Position numbers and translations under genes: made by a program
In this document: positions 1-12,534 of the stretch, piece after piece
How the letters are laid out: every line of letters starts with the position of its first letter
How positions within the stretch are numbered: the stretch's first letter is position 1
Origin: Paraglomus occultum
Lineage: Eukaryota > Glomeromycota > Glomeromycetes > Paraglomerales > Paraglomeraceae
NCBI GenBank assembly: GCA_910592205.1
Contig: CAJVPJ010000973.1
Coordinates: 1 to 13,843, forward strand
Direction: 5' to 3'
Length of the DNA: 13,843 bases
The notes under the pieces: model-generated
Databases searched by the model: none
What the model saw: only the letters and a program-made list of their open reading frames with translations
Told to the model about the DNA's origin: nothing

Positions 1-1
1 C

Positions 2-154
2 TTGTCACCCGATCCAAAATACTCGGGGTGGAATTTTGACCAATTAAGTAATTCCGTAGCAAACAGCAAAATCGGCTATTCACACTTTTGTCCATCGAGT
101 GTAGTTATTGCCCCAAATAGTTTGTCAGTACGCTGTATTAGTATAATTAATTAA
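2..154 (+). CDS. Open frame at the left edge, possible 3' end of a truncated gene
   Basis: Frame 2 is open for 50 codons from the window edge to TAA 152-154, with no start codon needed if it is a last exon. It contains the stretch PDPKYSGWNFDQL. I do not recognise the protein. The opposite strand over the same bases is also nearly open (interrupted by one TAG), so strand and reality are uncertain. An open run this long is not rare by chance in sequence of this composition. Confidence 0.2.
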   Translation: MSPDPKYSGWNFDQLSNSVANSKIGYSHFCPSSVVIAPNSLSVRCISIIN

Positions 155-886
155 AACCAATTTAAACACATTCAGCATTTCTTATAAACATCTTTATTTT
201 ATTGCATGTAAACAAATTTTTTGACACAAAAAAACAACATCTGAACAATTGGATCCAAAAAAAAGAAGTAAAGTTGCATTGTTTTACCTTCAGCCTTGCC
301 TAATCAGTACAAGACCAATTTGTTACCAAACTAATCAAGAAAAGTTGAACAAAGAAAATATATTGTACATTCGTTTCTTACTTGTGTGTGATATACAAAA
401 AACCAAGAAACTATTTTTGAGTTTATAAATTTACTGTTACAGAATACATTTAGAGCAGACTGCAACAAAACCAGACAAAGTAAACATTTGGCCGTGAGAG
501 CTAATTTTCCTCCAACTGTGAACTGGTTCAGCAAGATGTAATCTGTCTTTTACTACAAGTCAACCTCGTACTCGTTATACTAATAATTATAATGCCACGT
601 TATAACCTTTATACCGATATATGCGATGGCCTTCCTATTAATCTACCGATTTGTGTACCACTTACTAAATTTTGGAAAAGTTAAACATTTTAATTATTAA
701 TCTTTCTTAATAGAAAATGGTCTTTAATAAAGAAAGAATTATATTTACTCATGCACAGAAGAAGAGATCTGTACTTTACTTTCTCAAAATCTGCTCCGAC
801 ACAATCTGTTACTGCACATCAACACGAAATTAAGCAAAACGCTGTAGTAAATATATGAAATAATTGTTGTAGTTGGTTGGCCACTA

Positions 887-1177
887 ATGACAGTGGATTT
901 TCATCAAAAAGGTAAACTCGCGTTGACATGTGGTTTACACGAGCCGTTCGTTGTTGCCGTTCGATATTTAAGCAAGGCACTTTACTGCTCTATTAAAGGT
1001 CGAGAAATTTGGTGCTTCCAATAGTTGGTTGAAGAAGAAGACAAAATTAAAGACATAGCTATTCATCCTACCATACGTGTCAAGTCCGCTTTAGACATCC
1101 CACAGGCATGTTTTTACTTCCTTTCCAACCTGCCTGCTGAGTTTGCTTATGATAAAAGTATAGTTTTAAACTTTTAA
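887..1177 (+). pseudogene. Hypothetical ORF interrupted by an in-frame TAG
   Basis: ATG at 887 opens 45 codons (starting MTVDFHQKGKLALTCGLHE) to TAG 1022-1024. The same frame then continues for another 50 codons to TAA 1175-1177, including KIKDIAIHPTIRVKSALD. No GT-AG intron neatly removes the TAG while keeping both halves. I recognise no family. It could be a decayed coding fragment, a pair of unrelated small ORFs or chance. Confidence 0.25.
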
Positions 1178-1753
1178 GCTTGATGTTGAGAAATAATTTG
1201 TTGGCTCACTCTATCTCAAAAAAAAAGCAACCGTTTGTTGATAGTTTTATTCAAAGTTTGTAAGTGAATGTAGGAATTTTATTCAAACATCGACATAGAT
1301 TAAAAATAATCTTAATAGCACCAATGAAGAAAGGGAAAACAGCAAAAAAGTTTAGCAAAAATAGTTGTTGAATTGGTAAATAATAAAGAATACTATTCCC
1401 ATTTTGTATGTGTATGTCACATGACTTTAGCTGTAGGGAAATGCTGGCTGCAGTGTATGATAATAATGATAAATTACGAATTAACATTCTGCTAAAAATG
1501 GATCGTGCAAGTTAAGAACTCTAGCATAGCGTGCTTTCGAATTGGGCAAAGCGTAAACACGCTGAGTATGCTATACACGACATTGATATACATACCTACT
1601 AGTTCGTAATTAGTATGGTATACGATCCAGGCATTACTGCTTCTGGAAATTTTTAATTTAATAATAGTAATAGATGTATTATTATTACAATTTTTCTATT
1701 CTGTATATTATTTGTTGAAGGTCAATCTTGCGAAGACTACTGAAAGTATTAGG

Positions 1754-1939
1754 TCAGTGGGGAAAATAGAGAATATTGGAATGAAGTAGTCTTGCTTGTA
1801 ATAAAGTATCGTTATCGAGCTCAGTAGTATCTGGATTAATATCCTCGTATACAAATATTTCCAATAACAGATTTTTAATGATTTTTGACAGATGTAACAC
1901 AGCTGACAGCATTAACCAACCAGCCACTAATTCATTCAT
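1754..1939 (-). CDS. Small hypothetical ORF divergent from the SNF2 gene
   Basis: A 61-codon minus-strand frame beginning MNELVAGWLMLSAVLHLSK, with a hydrophobic first half that could be a membrane segment or amphipathic helix, then an acidic stretch (YEDINPDTTELDND). Its start is 171 bases from the SNF2 ATG, so the two could share a divergent promoter. A good minus-strand branch-point and acceptor-like sequence (CTGACCTAAT then CAG) lies just after it, but no in-frame continuation was found. Unrecognised; may be chance. Confidence 0.22.
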   Translation of the reverse strand: MNELVAGWLMLSAVLHLSKIIKNLLLEIFVYEDINPDTTELDNDTLLQARLLHSNILYFPH

Positions 1940-1986
1940 GTTCTACAGTATGTGTGTAACCAGATCTGTAAATTAAACGCACGCAG

Positions 1987-1995
1987 TATAAAAAG
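1987..1995 (+). promoter_or_regulatory. Candidate TATA box for the SNF2 gene
   Basis: TATAAAAAG lies 116 bases upstream of the ATG at 2111. The same nine-base string precedes the decarboxylase gene. The spacing leaves room for a 5' leader of about 80-90 bases. Inferred from sequence only. Confidence 0.5.
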
Positions 1996-2110
1996 ATAGA
2001 AGTTCGTATCGACGCGTTTTTAGAGACTCTCTTTACAGTTACGGAGAAGCTTTCGATTTGCACTATTTCAATAACTTTCTAGTTATTTCACGTAGCAACA
2101 AGTTTGAGAA

Positions 2111-6028
<3,918 letters not shown>

Positions 6029-7388
6029 TGAGCGCAAAATGCTATTAAAAGTCGGGTCATAATAGATAATTAAAAAGGTCGTGGATTGCTATTCTATTAG
6101 AAAACAGAATTGACTGTTGAGACTAGGTTTTGAAAGTTCGCTTGGTTAATGAATGACACCTAAAGTTAGTCTTGTACATACGAATAATATAAATAATACA
6201 ATGGGTAGAAGTGCATGTGACAATGCAAAGTATTTCAATATTGTACAGACTGAAGGAAAACTCCCGCAATGACTACAAAAGAAAAGGGACGTGCGCGAAC
6301 TTTTACAATTCAGTGAACGTGAATTACAGCTATAGGTGACCGGTATATGAGTTGGCGTCAACCACGTTGCCCATATTATATATAATTATCAAATACGATC
6401 ATTGCGAGTCACAGTCACCCGATTTTTAAGGTCTTTGTTGATATGAAAATATCCCTCCGTAAATTCATAATTTGTTTAGAGCAACTAAAACTACATCAGA
6501 GATACGTTGCAGATTGAAAATACGCCGTGTAAATTGCAAATATCGCCACATAAATACAATTTCGCTGTTTTCGTTATGTACGTGGAGCTGTTTATTGAAA
6601 GGTTATTACAGAAATTTTTACTTGTAAATTTCAAATCCATAATTTACGAGTCTACCATAAAAAATATTGTTGTTATAAGAAATGTCATACATACGTGTTT
6701 ATTATAAATTCCTGACACGACACATGCGTTCATGTAACACAAACTTGGTTTGTATGAAGCATACAATAATACACTCATAACAGAAAAGAGATAATCGTAA
6801 AATTATTGTCTATGACAATACGATCAGATTATTTCTTCTGCGTTATTTTTTCCGACCAACCAATGTTCGACTTTAAGAGCGTTTGGTAGTTTGCGTCAGA
6901 ATGAAACTTTTCTATATATTTGAAGATACTTTCGCGTAATTTTTTGGGTGGTTAGCGTCTTGTAAATTTCTTACATTGATAGCTCAACAGTGTGAGCAAT
7001 TTATCAGCTGACCTCGATAAATCGGGTCCGTCCTCCTATTAGATGGTGTTTCTTAGTCTAAGAGTAAGGGAACTGGTAAATTAAGTAATCGTATAATTCG
7101 ACTTTTCATCGAAACCATAAGTTATAGTGATTCATAAGACAATCGATTTTTTTAATAAAAGTCTCTGTCCGTTGTTTGTCCAATCGATATGGTTAATATT
7201 AATGAATTCGTGATGTTCATTCGTGAGACGTCTACCCGACTAATTCGGAAAACAGTACATTACGGACATCCGGAACATTTAGAATGCTACTCGTTTCACT
7301 AAGAATTATTATTTATTCCAAGACAGCATCTAAGACAGCATCTGGAACCCGTCGATCCTGAGTTTGTACCACCTATATAATCACATGA
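6029..7388. other. Intergenic region after SNF2, nothing recognised
   Basis: This AT-rich stretch contains the SNF2 3' UTR and no open frame that resembles a known protein. Frames of 66-71 codons at 6146-6361 (-) and 6507-6707 (+) read as low-complexity, with no splice-site support. No tRNA or repeat array is seen. Confidence 0.5.
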
Positions 7389-7578
7389 CTAATGAAGATA
7401 TATCAACATGTCCCATCGCCATGCCCGCCAGTTAGTCTAAGAAGCCACGACGCCTCATCCTTTTTTTTTATCTCCCACCAATCCCAATTCATAGCTCGGT
7501 TACACCCCACTTACAGATCTGAAATCCACAACCGCCTCTTTCCACAACACGGACCTCACATTATCCCAAGCACCATAT
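7389..7578 (-). CDS. Possible minus-strand two-exon 3' part of a small gene
   Basis: Minus-strand exon 7578-7515 reads YGAWDNVRSVLWKEAV and ends at a strong GTAAGT donor. A 78-base intron ends at CTTCTTAG, and exon 7436-7389 reads TNWRAWRWDMLIYLH then TAG. Phase is kept, intron length matches the other genes, and a minus-strand AATAAA lies at 7317-7312, about 72 bases past the stop. The stretch is G-rich on this strand, unlike its surroundings. No first exon or start codon could be placed and I know no family, so this is tentative. An 82-codon plus-strand frame at 7392-7640 overlaps it. Confidence 0.25.
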
Positions 7579-7809
7579 CTAATCATGAGATCTTTACTTC
7601 TCTATTGATATGTGGCATAGCATCTTTTGTACCAGTTTAGCGCATCGTGCATCACTTGGCAATGAAGTTTGCTTTATTTAGTTAGCCTATTACCTAAACA
7701 AAATAGTAATGTAATACAAACTAGATATGAGATTACGCTAAACCTGAAACGGTAATCACAAATTAGTTAAATAAACAATATAAGACAGTATACTCATTCT
7801 CACGAGTAA

Positions 7810-7818
7810 TATAAAAAG
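7810..7818 (+). promoter_or_regulatory. Candidate TATA box for the glutamate decarboxylase gene
   Basis: TATAAAAAG occurs 63 bases upstream of the proposed ATG at 7881 and 26 bases upstream of the out-of-frame ATG at 7844. If it is used at typical fungal spacing, transcription could start on either side of 7844, which decides whether that upstream ORF is present in the mRNA. Confidence 0.45.
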
Positions 7819-7843
7819 AGAGTGTGGCTGACCCTTGAACAAA

Positions 7844-7933
7844 ATGAGAAATCATATTTCTTCTGAATCAAACAGAAAGGATGGTGTTTCTGAGCAATGC
7901 AATTTCCAACAGCAAATTAGAGGGGAAGGATGA
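7844..7933 (+). other. Possible upstream ORF overlapping the GAD start codon
   Basis: An ATG at 7844 opens a 29-codon frame ending at TGA 7931-7933. It starts 37 bases before the proposed GAD ATG, in a different frame, and overlaps the first 53 bases of GAD exon 1. If the transcript begins upstream of 7844, ribosomes reading this ORF would bypass the GAD start, a common way of holding expression down. Transcript start is unknown. Confidence 0.35.
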
Positions 7934-10660
7934 ATGTACTGAAAGTGATCAAACGGAAGAGGTGAGACAACACAGATGAATTGAAAGTCTGAATTGAGTC
8001 AGTCGTGCATAAGTATTGTTATGTTATAATATATCTGCTGCAATAAATACTCTATAGGTTTACTCAAGCACCGTCTATGGTAGTAGATGGTCGGATCAAC
8101 CCATCCCGAGGTATTATTGATATGACGCGCTCACTTGTTGTACGTTATAATTCTTGTAATTTAAATTTTTACTTTATTAACGCAGATTCGAACTACCAGA
8201 AGATGAAATGCCACCTCATGTAGGACTCGTAAAAAAAATTAAATATTTTTAAAGTATAGCTTTCGCTTGCGTGATGCCATGTACTAATTATTGCAACATT
8301 CAAACAAGGTTGCATATAAATTGATCAAAGATGACTTGGCGGTAACTACAGAATCAGCTGTATTCATTTGCCAAGACGCAAACTTTTATATCTCACTACA
8401 AACGCGCATATCATTGTTCAACACAGCTCGATAGCAAACCAACATTGAATTTGGCATCATTCGTAACGACTTACATGGAAGAGGAAGCTGAAAAGCTCAT
8501 GTATGAAAACATCTCCAAAAACTTTATTGATTTCGAAGAATATCCGATGTCGGTTGAAATTCAGGTAATTGATGAATGACACGTTTTTCAATGCGTACAT
8601 ACTTGTGCGGATGGTTTTCTCTCGCATATGTATCAGTTTACTGATGGACGAGAACAAGCCTGCTTACCGTGTTTAAATCCGTAAGGACATAGAATGCTGG
8701 TCAGCGTAGTAAATTTGAAACATCGTATCTGTCGGCGTAACTTGATTTACCATATCGTATCTATGCACTCATCCGACTTTTTTTTTTTCACATACTATAC
8801 TTAAAATATCTGCATGCAGAATCGCTGCGTCAACATCATTGCGCGCCTCTTTCACGCGCCAGTAGATAATCCAAATCAAGAAGCAATGGGCGTTTCTACT
8901 GTCGGATCTTCAGAAGCAATTATGCTCGCTGTATTGGCAATGAAACGAAGGTGGCAAGAACAGCGTCGCGCGAAAGGGTTGTCTACTGATAAGCCCAACT
9001 TGGTTATGGGTTCTAACGTACAAGTATGCTGGGAGAAAGGTTCGTTTTGTTTGTAGGGATAGGGATAGGGATTGGGAATGGGAATGGGAATGGGAATGTC
9101 CGCATGATACGAGAATATATGACCTGACAGCTGCCGTTTTATTTTCTTGGGTTAATTGATAGCTTGCAGATATTTTGAAGTCGAAGAGAATTATGTATAC
9201 TGCTCAGAAGGTCAATACATTTTGTCCCCCGAAAAGGCTGTCGAGCTTGTTAACGAGAACACCATAGGCGTATGCGTAATTTTAGGGTAAGTCTTTATTT
9301 CATGTCGCTCAGTCGCAATCGGGGATTTGACACCTTATGTAATTCTATCGCCGCCCACTTTCATTCCTCTTCCCCTATTCTACTCTCATCTCATATACAC
9401 AGCTCAACGTACACTGGGCATTATGAAGACGTAAAGGCAGTCAACGACCTTCTTCTAGTCAAAAAAGCGCTTACTGGTTGGGAAGTCCCTATTCATGTCG
9501 ATGCCGCATCGGGTGGATTTGTAGCACCATTTGTGAATCCTGATCTAGAATGGGATTTCCGATTGCCGTTAGTCAAATCGATCAATGTCTCTGGGCACAA
9601 ATATGGACTGTGTTATCCCGGTATTGGATGGGCTATATGGAGAAGCGCGAAATATTTGCCAAAAGATTTGGTATTTACTATCAACTACCTGGGAGCTGAC
9701 CAGGTACGATAAGTATGGGATGAAAACAATTCGACAATCGAGAATTCTTCTGTCCAAAAGTATATATGAAATCGCGTGCTGCAAGATGTATAATGGATTC
9801 TTGCTTTCATTTAACAGGCATCGTTCACGTTGAACTTTTCAAAAGGCGCATCGCATGTGATTGCACAATATTATGTTCTCATCCGCCTTGGCCGAAAAGG
9901 CTTTACTTCCATTATGAAAAACATTACAAAACATGCTGATCGCCTTGCGCAGATGTTGGAAGCTACCGAAAGGTTTGAGATTTTAAGCGAAAGAAACGGA
10001 AAGGGTCTACCTGTTGTTGCGTTCAGGTTGAAACACAACGAAAAGATGAACTACGATGAGGTAAGAAATTCAGAGGTGTGACTGGAATAGATGCTATGGT
10101 TGTTTAAAGTCGGGAAACGTTGTTTATGAAGGCACGATATTATATAAATTAACTGGAACTGTCTTTACCAAGTTTGATCTTGCAACCAGACTTCGTGAAC
10201 GCGGGTGGGTTGTTCCCGCGTATACTATGGCGCCTCATGCCGAACATATAAAGTTACTTCGTGTTGTCTTACGGGTGTGTATCATCTTTACTACAAGTCA
10301 ACAGTTTGAACTCAACCACATATTAATTTACAATATTTTTTTACAAATTCATGTAGGAGGACTTTACGCGTATTCGTTGTGAATTATTGATGAAGGATAT
10401 AAAACTGGCTCTATCACTTTTGGATAAGATGGACCGAGCTGCGATTAAAACTATGCGGTGGGTATAAGAAATCAAATGCTATTTATGTTGCTTCATAAGT
10501 TCTTGATTCGTTAAATGTCACGTTGACCAATAATTAACCGCTTTCGTTTTTATTCGCCTGATACAGTTCTGCTTCACAGCGATGGACTCTCCTTAAGCAT
10601 GCCACGCTTGCCTTTAAGGGACACAAAAACCAAACAGACAAGACCTATGGTGTCTGTTAG
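7881..10660 (+). CDS. Glutamate decarboxylase, PLP-dependent (12 exons)
   Basis: Converts L-glutamate to GABA and CO2 in the cytosol, feeding the GABA shunt and acid or oxidative stress tolerance. Exons: 7881-7961, 8058-8110, 8186-8219, 8309-8341, 8427-8564, 8820-9039, 9163-9286, 9403-9703, 9818-10060, 10173-10274, 10357-10457, 10567-10660; all GT-AG and in frame, 507 residues, about the fungal/plant size. Hallmarks: [58 protein letters not shown] (PLP phosphate region), [37 protein letters not shown] (D261, pairs with the pyridine N), [10 protein letters not shown] (K294, Schiff-base lysine), [11 protein letters not shown], and the C-terminal [13 protein letters not shown]. It ends in GVC, as plant enzymes of this family also do from memory. 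The first 27 residues are poorly conserved, so the start at 7881 is tentative: an overlapping ATG at 7844 lies in another frame. Closest alternative, another group II decarboxylase, is unlikely given the GAD-specific motifs. Confidence 0.95.
8565..8819 (+). other. Unusually long intron of the GAD gene
   Basis: At 255 bases this is far longer than the other introns here (64 to about 125 bases). The flanking exons join as SVEIQ/NRCVN, the continuous order seen in known glutamate decarboxylases, so no conserved exon is missing. It contains a run of ten T at 8779-8788 and no recognisable gene. Confidence 0.8.
9056..9097 (+). repeat. G-rich hexanucleotide tandem repeat in GAD intron 6 (potential G-quadruplex)
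   Basis: Seven GGG runs at 9056, 9062, 9068, 9074, 9080, 9086 and 9092, separated by three-base loops (ATA, ATA, ATT, then AAT). The first units read GGGATA and the later ones GGGAAT. It lies 16 bases inside the intron between exons 6 and 7 (9040-9162), on the coding strand, so the pre-mRNA could fold it. It fits the usual G3-N1-7 quadruplex pattern. Confidence 0.85.
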
Positions 10661-10776
10661 ACTAGCAGAAGATCAGCATTAAATTAACTTCGGGTGGGAT
10701 GGGTGTATTTTTTTTTAACTCTGGTTAGGTCAATTCTTGTACTGGGGAATCGGATGTCAAAGTTTCAACGGGTTTC

Positions 10777-10782
10777 AATAAA
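10777..10782 (+). terminator. Poly(A) signal candidate downstream of GAD
   Basis: AATAAA lies 117 bases after the TAG stop of the decarboxylase, a plausible 3'-UTR distance. A run of nine T (10709-10717) lies between. No comparable hexamer follows the SNF2 stop within about 300 bases. Confidence 0.5.
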
Positions 10783-10820
10783 ATCCTATTAAGCAAAAAA
10801 TTAAGCATAATAGAAGAGAA

Positions 10821-10976
10821 ATGAATAGTGGTGCGGAATTACGAGGGAATCAAGTCTCCCGACGTCCAAAACATCGGGAGCCGCAACTTAATCTTTTTCT
10901 AATTGTATATATTTCGTTTACCTCTACTAATATATTTATCGGTTATCTCGAATCGATATGCCAAATTTTAGGATAA
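10821..10976 (+). CDS. Short hypothetical ORF with a hydrophobic C-terminal half
   Basis: ATG to TAA, 51 codons. The N-terminal half is polar and basic (RGNQVSRRPKHREPQ), followed by a hydrophobic segment (LNLFLIVYISF) that could span a membrane. It starts about 40 bases after the GAD poly(A) signal. No homologue recognised and no splice or promoter support; could be chance. Confidence 0.15.
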   Translation: MNSGAELRGNQVSRRPKHREPQLNLFLIVYISFTSTNIFIGYLESICQILG

Positions 10977-11530
10977 ACGATCAATTGGTAAAGCATGTAG
11001 AAAAATCCAAGCACGTTGTTGTACTAAGGCAGTGATTCGCCAAAGTGGATTATAAACATACCGATTACATAATAATGTTTAATCTAGATATCAACCACTT
11101 CGGCCATCATAGCGTTGGTACAACCTCCAAATTGTGAGATAGAATTTCAGATTTAGCATCCCTGATGTATCACGTAATACGCGAAACAGGTTTTACTGTA
11201 CAATGGTAAAATTGTTAAAATGTTAAAACGAAGGCCCAAAGACGAATGCAAAGTTCGTACTCAGGAGGTTATTGCTTACAAAAAACACCACGCAGCAAGA
11301 CATTGATCGTGGTATGGTAAGCCGTTCGGTAAATGCAAATTCAAAATGGATAAAGATATTAATATAACTTGATGTCGCGCGATTTTTGGGGTTATCCTGA
11401 GTAGGTCCCCTCCCAAATCTTCGTATAATCGCCTCTTTGATAGCCTAATTATGCAAAACTATAAATTAATACAAGAACTTAATGCTCCCATTAATTCCGA
11501 AGGATCTCTTCCTTTGAACAGATAGTCTTT

Positions 11531-11840
11531 ATGGTCAATATGGAGGATGAAGATGATAGTGACGAGTCTCGAGAAGAAATACCACGTATGTAGGTCGGTT
11601 AGATTTAGAAACTGTAATTAGATATTTCGAAAGCCGTCTGACAGTACAGTCTTTGATTTTAATAATTTACCAAGTATCTTGTACCTGCTCAGTCTCAAAG
11701 AACTTGAATCAAAACGTCAACAAAAGTCAAATCTTATTGTAAATTCATTATTAAAAACTTATCGTTTAGCATATGTTGATCACATGACTATAAATGAAAC
11801 CCTTTTCCCTTTTACTGTTTTACAGTCAACCCCTCTTTAG
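11531..11840 (+). CDS. Possible two-exon small hypothetical gene
   Basis: Exon 11531-11585 starts MVNMEDEDDSDESREEIP and ends at GTATGT. A 64-base intron has CTGAC just before its CAG end (branch-point-like). Exon 11650-11840 continues in frame, with LKELESKRQQKSNLI, to TAG 11838-11840: 81 residues with no stop across the junction. An acidic start plus a charged helix suggests a small nuclear or coiled-coil protein, but I recognise no family. The last codons lie in the inverted repeat at 11823-11890, so the true 3' end may have been changed by that insertion. A further GTAAAT...TTTTACAG intron (11740-11825) is also possible and would give a shorter protein ending in the same four codons. Confidence 0.35.
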
Positions 11841-11890
11841 AGTCACTGGTTTTGCCCTGCCAGAGCGTGTGACTGTAGGGAGGTCGACTG
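11823..11890. mobile_element. Short TA-flanked inverted repeat, pogo/Tigger-like miniature element (tentative)
   Basis: The left arm reads CAGTCAACCCCTCT then TTAGAGTCAC. The reverse complement of the right arm reads CAGTCGACCTCCCTACAGTC then AC. The arms match closely over 22-24 bases with small gaps. The unit begins CAGTC, ends GACTG and is flanked by TA on both sides (11821-11822 and 11891-11892), as expected for Tc1/mariner/pogo insertion with TA duplication. CAGT(T/C)RACC ends are typical of pogo/Tigger elements. At 68 bases it carries no gene. Confidence 0.45.
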
Positions 11891-12534
11891 TACTATCTTC
11901 AGTTTCTGAAGTACTGGGATTCTCAGAGTCGGAGGGCCAAGGTTACATTTTTTATATTTGCCTGTGATTGTTTTTATAACCGTCTGGAAATCTTCATCTG
12001 CATTGCCATTGCATTTACTGCCCATTCATAGTGTAATTATGTCTTTGAATTGTGTCATCGTCCAATGAAATGCACTTGATGAAACCATCAAACTCGGCCA
12101 CTGAGAATGTCACCCTTAATACTAAGGCATCAGGCACAAAATCAAATTTGATACGAACTTATGGGTGGTGTAGTTGATGATGCACGTGAGAGTTTGAGAA
12201 TGGTACTTTTGCAAGACGTACAAATCGGTGTGGCACTTGGAACAAAAGGAAACATTGAACTTTTCCCAAGTTAGAATTATAACCGAACAAGTTACTTTTC
12301 TCCTTCAAGATTGGATTGTGCATGGTTATGCTTTGTAATATTAACACGGCCATGAATTTGTAACTTTCGTTTCCGTTTTGTTGGCCTTTTCCCCCCCTTT
12401 TTCACAAGTACAAGTCTCAAAGGTGTTGTCAGCTTTACATAATAAACAGAGTCGCGGCAGTTGTAACATAAGGCGATAGTATATCGTCTGGGTTTTATTT
12501 GACTAATCATGATCGAAATGGCGAATGCGCTCAT
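11891..12534 (-). pseudogene. Frame-broken coding-like stretch, minus strand
   Basis: Reading right to left, open segments follow one another in changing frames. 12534-12292 contains the basic KKGGKRPTKRKRKLQIHGR. 12353-12159 ends at TAA, and the same frame stays open for 47 more codons to TAA 12015-12017, including FDFVPDALVLRVTFSVAEF. 12025-11843 contains ADEDFQTVIKTITGKYKK. No introns explain the breaks and I recognise no family. It could be a decayed gene or transposon remnant; plus-strand frames here are also partly open, so strand is uncertain. Confidence 0.2.

Larger units (their letters stand above)
1..2110. other. Intergenic region upstream of SNF2, no secure gene
   Basis: Apart from the edge ORF, the TAG-interrupted ORF, the small divergent ORF and the TATA box reported separately, this AT-rich stretch shows only short open frames, mostly hydrophobic low-complexity readings at 331-534 and 1251-1487 on the minus strand. 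No RNA gene is seen. On the minus strand, AATAAAATAAA at about 190-200 could be a poly(A) signal for an unseen gene. Confidence 0.5.
10661..11530. other. Region downstream of GAD, no secure gene
   Basis: After the GAD 3' UTR there is a short 51-codon ORF at 10821-10976 (+) and an ATG-less open stretch near 11227-11366 (+). A perfect 7-bp inverted repeat (CTCCCGA 10856-10862, TCGGGAG 10874-10880) sits inside the short ORF. None resembles a known gene. Confidence 0.4.

Noticed and set aside
331-534. Minus-strand hydrophobic ORF as a secreted protein
   Set aside because: The hydrophobic start is followed by an ordinary AT-rich reading, with no splice, promoter or family support.
887-1177. Reassigned TAG codon (altered genetic code)
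   Set aside because: The well-supported GAD gene ends at TAG exactly where expected (TYGVC end), so TAG is a stop in this genome.
7392-7640. 82-codon plus-strand ORF, Pro/His/Ser-rich
   Set aside because: Composition reflects the C-rich strand; the minus strand has better splice signals and more protein-like translation, though neither is proven.
9053-9097. G-rich repeat as an internal telomere or chromosome end
   Set aside because: It lies within an intron of an intact gene, has only seven units, and the units are not a uniform telomere repeat.
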